Positions 9,792 to 21,991 of a stretch of 64,000 nt of DNA are shown here, piece by piece. The notes below the pieces were generated by a model. The model saw nothing but the letters and a program-made list of their open reading frames with translations. It did no database searches and was not told the origin of the DNA. Made by a program: the position numbers and the translations under genes. Where the stretch lies: the NCBI GenBank assembly GCA_023333625.1, contig CM041633.1, positions 47,539,877 to 47,603,876 of the forward strand. The letters are read 5' to 3'. Every line of letters begins with the position of its first letter. The first letter of the stretch is position 1. Origin of the DNA: Bothriochloa decipiens. Its lineage: Eukaryota; Streptophyta; Magnoliopsida; Poales; Poaceae.

Positions 9792-12549
9792 CTACACGAC
9801 CGAACCATGAGGCACGCGTGCACGCCTTGGCCTGGTGGGCCTACAAGTTGTCCCTTCCCCTGTTGGCAGGGTACCATTTAATCCGGATCCTGATGGCGGG
9901 GCTTCTGCTGTTGTGGGCATGTCTGAGTCCTTCGGGCACTTCTTGTAAGTATGTCCCTCCTTGTCGCATTTGCTGCAACGTTTGTACCTTCCACCTGCTT
10001 CGGACTCATCCATGGCGTTTCGAATACGTCTTGTCTTTCGACGCCCAGCCTTGTCTCTGATCTTACTTGGGTCTGAAATATAGCTAGGTTGCGGTACTGT
10101 ACCTGTAAAATTCCCCGCTATGCCAAAACCATAAATTTCATATGACCATGTATGCAATATGGCTTCCTTGGTGAAATAGGGAGATACAAAAGTACGATCA
10201 AGTATTCCATACTCTGAGCTCGCTGTAATAACATGGGAACATGGTTTGTGGTAGAGTCTTGGCTTGTGGCACGTGCATGCGCAATACCCATCCTCCTTAA
10301 GTATGCATTCTTGCACAACTCTTGTTCTATATATTCCACGCTTGGCCCTATCAGCACACAAGATTTCAAATCAGTGCTCTCTAGTACCTTGAGTTATAAC
10401 TCTATGCTCCTTTGCCTTCTTACGTTTTTCCTCCAGATAATTTGTCAACATATGTCTGAAGAAAACACCTCGCACTTGCATTAATAGGGCAGCTACTTGG
10501 TACCGGTCTCTGAAATATCTGCATGTTCCATGCAGGATGAACTCAACAATGCCAACCAGGGGAAGGTCTCTAACACCACGCATCACCCAGTTGTAAACTT
10601 CGGCCAAATTAGTTGTCATAATACCGAACCGCGCTCCGCCGACATCATGCAGCAAAGACCACTTCTCCTTAGGCTCATTCTCTATCCAGTGCGAAAATTT
10701 TCTCACAGCAGATGCCGATCTCCTTCTGATGTTTGGACCATCTGTGGGCAGCGGTCCTAAGGCCTCTGGACCATCCTCACCAACAGGTGCTGATCGGCTT
10801 GAGTGCTCTTCCGTTTGCTTCGTTGTGAGCTCGTCCAACCTCCTCCAAAGCTCGTTGAATTTTTTCTCTTGATTCTGTCCGCACAACCTCTTGAATAGAT
10901 CCATCAAGCTCTTCCCCTTAAACTGCTTGTAAAAATTAGCACCCATGTGACGCATACACCATCGACTTTGAACATCTGGCCAATCTTTACCATATCCCAT
11001 CTCTGCATCACCGTTCTTCAGATATTCAATTGCCCGAAGAAGGCCAGCGTGACGGTCATAAATTAGGCATACACCAGGCCTCATACCAACAATGCTAACC
11101 TTCACCTGCTTGAGAAACCAGTACCAACTATCGGTATTCTCGCTCTCCACAAAAGCGAATGCCAGTGATAGAACTTGATTGTTCCCATCCACGGCAATTG
11201 CTGTAGTATCTGACCTCTGTATTTACCTGTCAGAAATGTCCTGTCAATACAGAGTATTGGACGACAATGCACAAATGCCCTGATGCAAGCACCTAGTGCA
11301 AAGAAAGCACGTTGCAAGACCAATACTGTACGGTCATTCTCCATGGTTACGTATGTTATAAGATCTGTACATGTCCCTGGATTTCTGGCGGCTATGCATT
11401 GAAGAAGAGATGGTAAATTATCATATGAGGCTTTGAATGTGCCAAATCTCATCTCAATAATCTTCTGTTTTTCCCTCCACGCCTTAGCATATGAAATGGT
11501 GTATTTGAATTTATCTTCGATATGCCTTATTATTGACCTTGGCTCGTATCCCAGATTATGCACAACATCTGAATACATCTCTGCAGCAATAAATGCAGAT
11601 GTCATGTTTCTGTGGTACTTCTCTACACCTTCTAAGTGACAGTTGTGCTCAGTGACTATTGACACTTTCCAATAATCCTTCCACTTTCTCTTAAATGCAT
11701 GCACCCTCCACGGACAACCATCGCTGGATCTCATGTACTTAACTTCATATACACACTTTGTGGACTTTGCTACCCAAAACTCCCTCTGTAGTGATACAGC
11801 CCAATGCTTGACTGCCTCCATCAATTCTTCCTTCTCTGCGTACATCGCTCCCTCGATTACCTCATTCTCCTTATACTCCCATGGAATATGGTATCCCTCT
11901 GAAATAGCAAGTCCAGAGAAGTCTTCATTAGACCATTGCTACGAATTCACATTGCATCCTTCCTCATCAGAAGATTCATCACCCTCCACTTCCTCATTCG
12001 CCGCATCTTCGTTTTCCATTGCCTGAACAATGGAGTTGATCCTCTCGCCCTCATCTGCCAAGCCTCTCAGCTCACTGGCTTCTCCTTCTTTTTCTGGTTC
12101 CCGCACATCCTGTCCCTGCTCTTCTCCTTGCTGAGCACGGTCGTTTCCCTCTTCCATTTCAGCATCAGTCCTAACCATGCTTGTACCCTCTACATCTTGC
12201 AAGGTTGCATTGTCTTTATCGTGCACCTTCATAAAATGCTGGGTTCCCAGCCCCGCTGCAATGCATTTTCTACGTACCATTTTTATGTTTCGGTGCAATC
12301 TTCCGACATCAATTTCCAGAAGCATTCTTTGTTGCCACGATTGACTACTACATTTACTTTTATTGTGTTAACCTCTGGGTTGATATGAAATGCCCTCATT
12401 AACCAGTTACACACTGACTGAAAATTTCTTTCCGTCGGCCTATCTATCCCCTTTAGTGTTGACCCAAATTCAGACAGATCTATACCATACGGGCCATATC
12501 TGATAGTGCCACTACCATGGAAAAACCAAAACATCACTTTGGTTGACAT
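9792..12549 (-). pseudogene. mudrA: MuDR-type MULE transposase, decayed
   Basis: Seen in order on the minus strand: N-terminal region from 12549; an acidic linker; a MuDR DNA-binding-like segment (GCPWRVHAFKRKWKDYW); the transposase core with catalytic Asp in CIDRTFL (11243-11245), Asp in YDRHAG (11055-11057) and Glu in TNLAEVYNW (10599-10601); the WCMRHMGANFYKQF block; a SWIM zinc finger (CTCHKPRLYHKPCSH, near 10270); and a CCHC knuckle (CSKCDKEGHTYKKC, near 9950). Lesions: frame change near 12320, in-frame TAG at 11939-11941, one-base deletion at 11203/11204, and TGA at 10371-10373 where related proteins have Arg (a CGA to TGA change fits). The catalytic triad is intact, but the usual Gly of IDGTFL is Arg. 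It is not expected to make full-length transposase. Confidence 0.9.
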
Positions 12550-12900
12550 ATCTATTCAGAGAAAATATGATATTCGTCACATTTTAAATCATGCAATCCA
12601 TTATTTAAAGCATAGCATAAACATCATTATTCCTAAACCCTAAATATATCTATTCAGAGAAAATACGATATTCGTCACATTTCAAATCATGCAATCCATT
12701 GTTTAAAGCATAGAAGAAACATCATTATTTCTAACATGAACTGCAATGCTCTAACATCGTTATTTATAGATCTAATATACATACTACTCATAGATCTATC
12801 CAGAGTCAACTAAAAACTAAACAACTCTAGTGCACATTATATTTTACTAATGCATAGCAACAGACTTGTAATGTATGAGAAACTTACCTAAAAGCCGAGG

Positions 12901-13315
12901 TCTCAAACTGACAGGGCTTCGCCGTTTACTTCCTTCCCCTCCCTCCTCTCCTCTTTCTTTCTTTTGAAAAATTTAGTGAATATAATGAAAATCTGAAGAG
13001 GGGGCTGGGTATATATAGACGGAGGCCAAAAACGCCCACTGTGTGGGCGTTTTTTTGGCTGCTCCGAGGCCCGCCCGCAAAACAGCGCGCACTTTTGCAG
13101 GCGGCCACCTCGCCAGTGGGCGTTTTTTGGACGCCAGGGACCGCCCGCAAAAGCCGGCACCGGCGGCGACCGGCCCTGTGCCACGTCACATATAACGCCC
13201 ACACAGTGGGTTTTTTTAAAAAACGCCCACTGTGGGCAACTAGTTCTGTCATATTTCGAAACAAAAAATTAAAATTATAAATTTTTTTAAAAAAAATTGA
13301 AAATAAAAAAAATTC
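12901..13315 (-). repeat. Right terminal inverted repeat of the large MULE
   Basis: Inverted counterpart of 7083-7606. It starts with the GACAGGGCTTCGCCGTTTAC block, passes through GGGTATATATAGACGGAGG and the ACGCCCACTGTGTGGGCGT palindrome, and ends in an AT-rich edge closing AAATTC at 13315. A TATATA box about 110 bp inside the purine-rich block could serve the minus-strand transposase, as MULE TIRs often carry the promoter. Confidence 0.85.
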
Positions 13316-13937
13316 TGCATTGGTGGCCACACGAAAGGAATGGATCTCCATGGGCCACGTTGAAGGCCTTTTGACCCAGCCACCATAAAAATCTGAGATG
13401 ATCACGTGGAGCAGCTGCATGCCAACCAACGCAGGTGGCACGCGTCTTCATCGGGAAGCTGGGAAAATCGGCCATCTTCGCATGTGGGGCGCGTGGCAGG
13501 TGCAGGGCCCACGAAGCAGGCGCTGGGACCCACCGTGAGGACACTGGTCCCCACCGAGAAGCCTTTGAAGCGAAGGAACTCGGCGAGACTGGAAATCCGG
13601 CCGTCGTCGCCAGCTCGTCGCCGGCACTCCTGCGTCGCGAATGGATTGAAGATCGTGGTCGGTGCTGGCAGGTCACACATGCAGGCAGTATCGGCTGGGG
13701 AGCCGCCTCGGCTCCATCCAAGCATGGGTGCCGCACAGCGTCGCCCGGCCGGACAGAGCTTAGGCACCGCCATGGCGTAGACGAGCTCGACTCCCAGCAA
13801 CTCTGTGCGCCTGCTTCCGCCTCCAGGTACGGGCTCCACAGCTCCGGCTCCGCGCGGCCGTCGGCAGTAGCAGCAGTTCCATCGCCCGCTCTGGAGAGGA
13901 AGATGAGGCCGACTACGATGCTCCAGGCGACGGCGAG
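13316..13937. other. GC-rich flank of the MULE, no gene recognised
   Basis: From about 13390 the DNA is GC-rich with overlapping open frames on both strands (for example 13435-13941 plus and 13402-13839 minus). None has a recognisable domain, a convincing start or splice continuity. The composition suggests old exon-derived or CpG-rich sequence. I see nothing that can be named. Confidence 0.4.
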
Positions 13938-14168
13938 CTAGGCGACGGCAACCTTCTTGGGCTTGGCAGCGGCGGCCAGCTTCTTGGGCTTGACGGCGTC
14001 CTTCTTGGCCGCCTTAGGCGTGGCGGCCTTGGCCTTGGGCTTGGGGGCGACCTTCTTGGCGGCGGCGGCAAGCTGGATGGAGAACATCTTCTTGAAGTTA
14101 GCAACTCCGACCAAAAGCTTCGAACGGCTTCCATGGATAGGGTTGAGATCCATACTAGCTAAAGGCAA
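13938..14168 (-). pseudogene. Histone H1-like lysine/alanine tail fragment
   Basis: A 76-codon minus-strand frame. Its C-terminal half is a Lys/Ala/Pro repeat (APKPKAKAATPKAAKKDAV and similar) ending KPKKVAVA-stop, like the C-terminal tail of linker histone H1. The N-terminal part (MDLNPIHGSRSKLLVGVANF) is not the H1 globular domain. It is either a chimeric gene fragment or a coincidental basic repeat. Low-complexity tails of this kind are weak evidence of homology. Confidence 0.35.
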
Positions 14169-14499
14169 CTAAAAACAGGGGATATTACAAGGAGGGGTAG
14201 AGGGGAAAGGAGAGGGAGGGGGGCCGGCTCGCCTGCCTTGCCACCGGCGAGCACGCCAGGGAGGGGCAGGGGGCCGGCGGCGGAAGGAGGTGGAGGGGGC
14301 TAGAGGAGGGAAGGGGAAAGGGCTCGCACGAAGGCATTGGTCTCGCCATCCGTAGTTGCAAACAGAGATTAGAAGTGGGGAAACAAATAGAAATAAATAC
14401 AGGGTCTAGATGTAAACATATTAGAGAAAAAAGAAAAAAGAGTATATCTTCAGTAGTTTTTGAAATAGATAAAGGTTCCGGATGCAAAATATTAGTTCG

Positions 14500-16806
14500 A
14501 CCGGCTTTGGACCAAGCCCACGAGTTGTTTCTTTTTTAATTATTTTTTTTATAAAAATAGATATCTATAAAATTCATAAAAAATCATAGAAAAATAAAAA
14601 AATATTAAAGCAGTTTTTGTTGGCTTCATAAAAATAAAATCTATTCCATAGATGTTATGAATCTTGTTAGTTTATGCTCTGTCTATAGGTGCAAAAAAAT
14701 CATCTTTGTACATGTTACATGTATAGATTCAGTGATGATCGAGAATATACCAAGAGACAGGAATACGTGGAGGTAGCCAAGGAGATCCATAAATATTATG
14801 AATCTTGTTATTTTGTGCTTTTGTTTGTATGTGCGTTAAATCATCCTTGTATATGTTGCATGCATATAGTTTCGACGATGACGGAGAACATGCCAGTGGC
14901 AGACCCGGAATACACGAAGGTGGCCAAGAGAAGGATGTCTTCATTGTCGGTGTTTCCAAAGCCTTCACTAACTTTTTTGTTGTCCGGTTCCTTCCAAGGT
15001 AAGGCCAAGCGCATAACCCTTACTCTTCAGTGCTTATATGTTTATTTGCATATTATATTTTGAGGAGAAAGATTTACATCATCTAGAGTTATAAAGAAAG
15101 ATTTGCATATTATATTTTTTCCGTTTCAGTTTCAGAATACGTTTTCAGTTAATTACAGTTTTGCCATTATCTTTAAAGGCTTATAACTTTCACGTTTTAG
15201 CTCCGATTTGGTCCGTTCAAATTGCGTTAGATTCATAATTCTGTAATCTATGCAGTGGTACTACTTTTGTAGTATTTTGAAAACTTTATATTTTTAGTCT
15301 ATATTAAAGTATTTATTTATCTATAGGAATTCTTTGAAAATCCATAACTTCGCCGTTATAACTCCGATTTCAGTGAACTTGACGTCTGTGTGATCGTAGA
15401 AGCGAGTAGAATAGTTTATTAAATATTTTATTCTATTTTGATGATATTGGTGTACTGTTTCTCTAATAATTCTTTATTTGCTTCGTGTATATATGCTCGA
15501 TTGCGTTGTCTGGTGTTGATTGTTAACGTCGAGATCAGACGGTGAGGGTTTTGTTGAGCCAAGCTTTTGTGAGGATCAGCAGGACCAGCAGGACTTTGTG
15601 AACCAAGGCAAGTATAGCATGGACCATCCTTGTTACCTATTCACTAAAAATAACAATACATATGCATGTGTCCGTTTGATAACCTAGAGTTTATAACTAG
15701 CTTTGATATCCTGATTCCTTAAACCTTTTGGGTTGCATTGGGTAGCCAAGATGCTAGTGCTTAATGATATCATGATCTTGCGGCTCGATGAGTATTTATG
15801 CCATAAACAGTAATAATGACTTTTAACCACTTGAGAAGTTATCAGTAACGAACCTTCCGGGATTTACAGTACAACTATGAGGGCTATATGGCTCTGGTTT
15901 TAGCTCAGTATAAGGACCTTTTCTAGCATGTTAGCAGTTCCCTTTATGGCGCAACGGGGGTGTGTTTCGGGCTGGGTGTAGTTGGACCTCTGTCTGTATG
16001 AGTATAGGCTACGGTCATGTGCCATCAGAAGGGGGATACTACATTCGTAGGGCACAGAAACCTCAGTGGCCCTAACTTGTTAGACGAACCTTTGAAAGGC
16101 TTCATAGTAAACCTTGCCGGTCTTCCTTGGTAGTGGGCTAAGAGGTCGACGGGCCTCGGGCAAAAGGGCAATTCACGGCTCACAGTGAAAGTGTACACCT
16201 CTGCGCAGAGTTTAATAAACTGGTATACTAGCCTTGCTCAAGGACACGAGCGGCCTTGGAACCCCTTACACTAATGATGATCTCTCTTCTCATGTTAAAT
16301 TGTTCATACATTTGCTGTTTTGTGTACTATTCATTTACGTTACATTGATCATGATGGTTTTGGAAAACACTTGCCACCTTGATGCTGCTTAACTGATCAA
16401 CTTGATTAATATATAAAAGCTAAATGCAGTCAAACCGTGTCAGCTTACTTGAGCCTCATTAACCCATGTTATGCTTGTTGAGTACGGTTGTGTACTTACG
16501 CTTGCTTTATTTTTAATTTTGGAAAATCCCGGATGGGTAACAGATGAAGGTTGGAGTGAGAGCTATCGGGATGAGTACTAGGCTTGGTGTTCACCAGTCG
16601 ACGTGTCTCTGTGGGAAGCTTCCACTATGAAGTTATCTTAGATTTTATTGTTTATACGCAAGACTGTGTAATAAATAGTGATTCGATATGTAATAAATAG
16701 GTGATGATACTCTTATAATTTGTCCTCTTATATGTGCGACTGTTCCTGGGGCGCATATAAGGCTATTTATGCATTCTACTTTTATCCTTAAAAGTAGAGT
16801 GTGACA
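14500..16806. mobile_element. Probable solo LTR or LTR remnant of a Ty3/gypsy-type element
   Basis: A 2.3 kb non-coding stretch with the texture of a long grass gypsy LTR. It opens with an AT-rich part containing ATTCATAAAAAATCATAGAA, has a mid part with many short G/C-bearing blocks and no frame, and closes with ATCCTTAAAAGTAGAGTGTGACA near 16806. No internal gag/pol, primer-binding site or second LTR flanks it. Within it, a ~120-150 bp segment is duplicated in tandem (about 14650-14790 and 14800-14940). The left border could not be fixed. Confidence 0.45.
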
Positions 16807-16929
16807 GCGTCCAAGGATAGAGCAAGGGTAAATGATAACGTGTAGAGAGGATATCTATGAATTCTATGGTCAGCCAGCAGCACAACTTTGTTATTTGCAT
16901 TCTCTTGCACAACTACAAACAATGCTTGT

Positions 16930-17093
16930 TATAAAAAGTCATATATGCAGATGCATAGTAAAATAAATGAATGATAAAGTCATAGTGACTTATAATTTGC
17001 TATGCATTTAGATATAATTAGCATATCTAGATAAATAGTAAAATAAATGAATTATAAAGTCATAGCGACTTATGATTTGGAATAGAGGGAGTA
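16930..17093. mobile_element. Remnant of a Stowaway-like MITE with internal duplication
   Basis: The right end GACTTATGATTTGGAATAGAGGGAG followed by TA is the reverse complement of a CTCCCTCTATTCCAAATCAT terminus. The matching left terminus is missing. Inside, a segment containing AGTAAAATAAATGAAT.ATAAAGTCATAG.GACTTAT occurs twice about 75 bp apart. The element is a truncated, partly duplicated copy. Confidence 0.6.
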
Positions 17094-17442
17094 ATACTAT
17101 ATTTTACAGAAAGTACTAACCAATGTTAAAAAAAATTGACTTAGGAAGGAAATCTAGTGATTTTAGAGAACTAAGAATTAACAATTGGATCCACATTGCA
17201 AATCTAGCACATAATGTTTTTAGACTAAGCAAGCTTTAATAATGATCTAAGTTTGGCCATTGTAATAACCCGATACACACAGTACTCAAATCAAACCAAA
17301 CGTATGCAAAAGAAATTTACACTGACACACTACTTATAGAGATGCATATAAGAACCACTGACGCTGAAGATGCTCCACACCATTATACTAATGCAGACGA
17401 TCGTACTAACATCGATGACCAAAGATATAATACAGTGGTTCG
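17094..17442. other. 3' flank of the receptor kinase locus
   Basis: AT-rich sequence immediately downstream of the minus-strand kinase stop. It probably contains the 3' untranslated region. No other feature was recognised. Confidence 0.4.
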
Positions 17443-18752
17443 TCATTCCTGCATTTGCTCGTAGGAGGAGCTGGCAGCAGAGGTAGGTGCCAGCGGGTCG
17501 TTGTACGTTTCCAGTTCTGTCGCCGAAACTGAAGCAGTGTCCAATGAGTTGAGGTCGTCTGGCAGTGGCTTGCCATGTTCCAGGACTGCCATTACTTGCT
17601 CCATGCTAGGCCGCTTGTTATTATCAAGGTATGAGCACCAGAGCCCTAGGACGAGCACACTCTGCATTTCCCTTATGTCGAACTCGCCCTTCAACTTGGC
17701 ATCAGCGGCCTGCAGGAGACACCTTCTGATGTACAGCAGCCAAACTTGTTCCCTAAGAAGCATGCTGCCTGGCATGCCGCTGGCGATCTCAAGCAGGGCG
17801 ATGCCAAAGCTGTAGACGTCGGAGCTACGGCTGAACTCAACCTTTCCGACCCGCTTGCATTGTGGATCTAGGTAGGCCTCGGTGCCTACAGGGATAGTCA
17901 AGACCTTGGAACTGTTATCCTCAACGATCCTCGATAGGCCTAAGTCAGCAAGCTTGGCATTGAAGTTGTCATCAAGAAGTATGTTGCTCGGCTTGATATC
18001 TCTGTGCAAGATGAAGGGATTGCACTGATGGTGGAGATAATGTAGAGCAGATGTGATATCCTTCACTATCTTGTACCTGATTATAGATAGAAACATAGAG
18101 GTGCGTATATAACTAATAAACCTTAAAAGTTGTGATAGTATGTTGTATATATTCAATCAAAGTGTGTGCGCGCGCGCGTGTGCCTATGCGAAGGTATGTT
18201 TTACTGACCTGATTTTCCACGGTAGTGCTTCCTCTTTGTATAGGTGGTCGTGAAGGTTTCCCTTGGGCACCAATTCATAGACAAGGAAAGGCTTATTATT
18301 GTTGTGGTTCTTGCAGCACCAGCACATGAACTCAACAAAGTTGAAGCTGCTTCCATTGCACCAGCCAACGAGTTTGACGAGATTCTTGTGCTTTACTGAA
18401 GTTATAGCGTTGAGTTCGGCATAAAAATCACTGTTCTCGTTTGGTCCTGTTGACGTATTCAGGATTTTCTTTACCGCTACATCATCGTCACATCCCAATT
18501 TCTTCAAGCATCCTCTATAGATTACGCCAAAGAAACCTTGTCCGAGTTTCCTCTCTTCCGAGAAATTGTCTGTCGCAGCTGCCAAATCCTGATACTCGAA
18601 CCGAGTAGGCCCATGCTTCCCTTGCGTCTCAATGCCACAGTGTCTGTTTGTCCACTTGCAGCAAGAGAGCAGAAGCCACACCACGACCACCAATAACACC
18701 AGTCCTCCAATAATAGTAATGATCATAATCATAGTTGTCTTGTTGTTGTGAC
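17443..18752 (-). pseudogene. L-type lectin receptor-like kinase: transmembrane and kinase exons
   Basis: Exon 2 (18752-18209) encodes HNNKTTM, a ~22-residue hydrophobic membrane span, a cysteine-rich juxtamembrane segment and the kinase N-lobe (LGQGFFGVIYRG loop, VAVKKI with the ATP-binding Lys). Exon 3 (18076-17443) encodes the C-lobe: ILHRDIKPSNILLDDN catalytic loop, ADLGLSR (DLG in place of DFG), GTEAYLDPQC in the activation segment, SSDVYSFGIALLEI, then a Ser/Thr-rich tail ending EQMQE. The splice (CAG|GTCAGT to ATAATCAG|G) restores KIRYKIVKDI. These exons are undamaged. Exon 2 begins with GT completing the Gly codon left open by the lectin exon at 29736 (PRE-G-HNNKT), so both belong to one gene across an ~11 kb intron. 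The lectin exon is broken, hence the pseudogene call. Confidence 0.85.
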
Positions 18753-19590
18753 CTGTCATTAATATAGCAGAATTAAAAGGATCCCCTTATTCGCTTGAAG
18801 AATCTAAAAATTACTAGATTAATCGAAAAACATTAGGGAGTGTCTAGTTATCTGTTGATAGATTTTTATTTGGTCAAATCTGTCAATTTTTTTTTATAGT
18901 TGTGGTAACGGCAGTTGTAGCATGAATCTTCTAAAACATAATCAAACCTATAGAAATGTGAAAGATCTGTCAAAGGAACAATGCAGATTTGTGCTGAGCT
19001 GCTACGACTAACAGGACACTGCTGCTAACGAACTGACAAGAACAACTCTCTTACACTACTAATCTTATTAGGTGTTGACTCCACACGCTGATAATGAGAA
19101 TTACTATATCAATGTCTGCTTAGATATTAACATTAGCGTTAAGTGATAAAGCAATGACTATCAAGATTTTGATAATAGTTTTATTCTACCATTTATTCTT
19201 CAGGCCATTGTAGGGCACCCGAAGGGCGTATAATGTTCTAGTGTGGAAATGCACGACCTCGTCCTCCATCTCACCACGGCTCCCATGACGGGAGGCCCAA
19301 TCGAAGGGTGTGGTAGGAACGGAGGAACCGCACACGTGGTCTCACCAGCGCCATTTTCTTTTTACGAATTGTAGAACGGGGAGTATAGATTTTTTCTCCA
19401 ATACGTAAAAAATTTACACATCTTTGTATTTAAGTAGAAAAGCTTTTACACCCGCGCTTCGACGCGCTTTTGGGAGTGAACATATTACATGAAGCGCTGC
19501 TCCCATACCTTACCTCCTAATCGGATTACTCACGAAATATACAACCTATATTGTGCGCACCGGCTTCGATCGATAGATCGGCGGTGGCGC

Positions 19591-21991
19591 TCAAGCGCGG
19601 GTCCCGCGTCGCCCGCGCAGGCTTTGCAGGCGTACGTGGTCGGGGAAGAGCTCACGCATCAACTCGGTGTCCGCGTCCACGGGGTCATCGCCGAATGTGG
19701 CCTCCAACTTCTTCTTGGCCTCCGCCGTCGTTTTTCCCTCAAGTTGCGCCAGCCGTTGAATGATGAGGGCTTCCCCTGGCCTGGCGACCGGGACGTTGGT
19801 GAGCGATTGTGCCGCTATCCGCGCGCTCCTGAGGGGAAGCCTGGATGAGGGGTCATAGACCTTGCTCGGCAGCTGGGGTGTTTCAGGCGCCTGCAGCAGG
19901 GGCATAGCAGCCTTCTTCAACACTTGCTGGGTGAACCCCATGATGCGCCCACTGAGCGAAGAAGAATGGAGCGCGCTGGCTGTAGCATCGTCGTCGTCGC
20001 TCGGCGTGTCCCGGTCCATCCTAGCAGGGCAGGGCGGGGTAAGGAACTGGTCCTCAACCACACCCCAAGGCCAACAAGCGGAAGCTACGAATATGCGCAG
20101 CCGACCGGCGTTGCTGGCACTGGGGTAGCCCCACAATGTCCTTGTACGCTGGCACAGGGAAGGCCGAAGGCGGTGTGCAGCATCCGTCATCATCATGCAG
20201 CGCACCGCGCTCCTGGGTGGCTGGCACCGGGGAGCCCAGTGGCGGCGTGCAGCATCCATCGTCCTCGTCCAGTGCACCGTGCTCCTAGGTGATGGTCACA
20301 GCCAGCATAGGGATTTCGACCACTTGTCATGGGAAACCTGTGCCATGTGGCGTGGCCTCGCCGTCGCGCCCGGCCTCCCTGACACTGGCGGAAGCATGGC
20401 CAGCCACAGTCGGCACCGACTCAGTAGCGAAGGCAATGTCCTCGTTGTGCTCCCTGCCCCGCTCGTCGACCTCACCAACGTCGTCTCCTGCGCTGGTGCT
20501 ACTCCAGCACCAAGGCTGGGTGAGAAAGGTCCGGAGGATGCCCCCTCCAAAGTGGCCACGAGGGCCAGCAGCGGGCCCTCTAGGACCCAGGAGGCAGGCA
20601 AAGCCTGGTCTGCGCTGGCCACCGGCACCATCGCCTCGGGGGGCGTCCTTCCCACCACGACCGGGGGCTCACCACCGAGCGATGATAGCGGACCCTCGAG
20701 GATGACGGACCACACTACGTCCCTCCAGGTGGCCACCGGATCTGAAGTGTTGGTGGTCCATGATCTGAGCTCTTGGTTGGGGGCGCGATCGATACTCTAG
20801 CCCCGGGGCGAGCAGACAGCGGCCACCAAACCATGGAAGCCTGGTTGGCGCTGGTCGCCCCCTGGTTTATCTTCCATCTGTGATGTCTACGCTGGCTGGA
20901 GCAGCAACCACGAGCACGTCGGTGGGGGTGCGAGGGCCCGTCGACACTGCCACTGGTACCCGCAACCATAGTACCGCCGCCCCGGTACCCCCTCCACTGC
21001 CACCCCGCTGTCGAGCGGCACTCCTTGCCACATCGTCGATGCGCCTCGGCCTCTTGCAGTCCCGCGCAATGTGACCAAGGTTGTGGCAGTGGAGGCATCG
21101 CCAAGGAAGGCTGCAGGTGGTGACACGATGCCCATTGCCAGGCATTTGAAGCAGCGACCATCGGCATGTGCCCAGAACTATCGCAACCCGCTATGCCCCT
21201 CGGTCGACAACCCCTGGCGCTACCATGGCCACGGCGGGTGTGCCTGCTGGGGAGGATGTTGGGGGAGCATGCGCTACCACCCTTCGGCGTTCGGAACGGT
21301 CGCATGACGTGTCGGCCCAAGTCACTGGTGGACAAGGAGCCGCTTTGGGATGGCACCGGCGACTGGCCGACCATCTGGCAGCCCATCCCGCTCACACTAG
21401 CCAAGGCACCATCTTGCAGGGACATGACCCTCCACTGGTCGAGCAGGGATGCCGCTCACCAGCTGGGGATGTGGTCGATTGTGCTGCCTTCATCTTCGTC
21501 GGGGACAGTACCCCCTGCGAGCCGCCCCGCTGGCTTGCGGCTGCTCTCGGGGTGCAGCGACAGGCCTCAGCGGCTGAGATGGGCAGCATCCAGGTAAGAC
21601 ATAGGTTGCTCATCGCCAGACGCATCGACGAGGACAGGCTCAGGACAGGGGCAAACGGGTTGACGAGGGAGGCATCGAGGCCAAGGTCACTTTTGCCCAT
21701 GCCCACGTCGTTGTTGTCGTCCTCCAAGACATCCTGCATGATGACCGTGGAGTAGTCGGCCTCGGCCAGGTTACCATCGCGGTCTCTAAAAGTCAGCCCA
21801 ACTGCCAGAGGATTGCGGAGGACCTCATCCTCGATGCCATCCTCTACGGTAGCACCGGGCGGTAGTGATGCGGGTGCGCTTGCTGGTGGCGCGCGGAGGA
21901 CCCCGTCCTCAACACATGCCATCGCAGCAGTGCAAACTTCTGCGTTGGTGTTGGTTGTGGGGTAGCGAGCCCTAGGCCCGGTATAGCACAT
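19591..21991 (-). pseudogene. LINE ORF1-type zinc-knuckle (gag-like) protein, frameshifted
   Basis: Minus strand. The N-terminal part is acidic/serine-rich (21991-21392). Two CCHC knuckles follow around 21150-21080: the first (CFKCLA...HRVTTC) needs a one-base frame change inside it, and the second is intact (CLHCHNLGHIARDC, then KRPRR). A long Pro/Gly/Ser-rich linker leads to a C-terminal block (20277-19591) reading SSRLPLRSARIAAQSL, TNVPVARPGEALIIQRLA, TELMRELFPDHV. A basic R.ARIA motif before a helical end is the usual C-terminus of grass LINE ORF1 proteins. Such proteins bind the element RNA. Several frame changes are required, so it is not translatable as one protein. Confidence 0.6.

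Larger units (their letters stand above)
7083..13315 (-). mobile_element. Large Mutator-like element (MULE) with transposase, plant-mobile-domain exons and a captured plastid fragment
   Basis: A 6.2 kb element bounded by long inverted terminal regions (7083-7606 and 12901-13315). These share the AT-rich outer edge, the GTTTCGAAATATGACAGAACTAG-like block, GC-rich palindromic modules, and an inner block ending CTGTCAGTTTGAG/GACAGGGCTTCGCC. Both internal genes run on the minus strand: a MuDR-type transposase (12549-9792), then mobile-domain exons (9670 downwards). No perfect 9-bp target duplication is visible (ACATTGCAT on the left, TGCATTGGT on the right), so the flank has decayed or been rearranged. 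Every coding part has lesions, so this copy is probably immobile, although its structure is that of an autonomous element. Confidence 0.9.

Noticed and set aside
18160..18182. GT/GC alternating stretch as a regulatory Z-DNA site
   Set aside because: It is a short microsatellite inside the kinase intron. Nothing supports a function.
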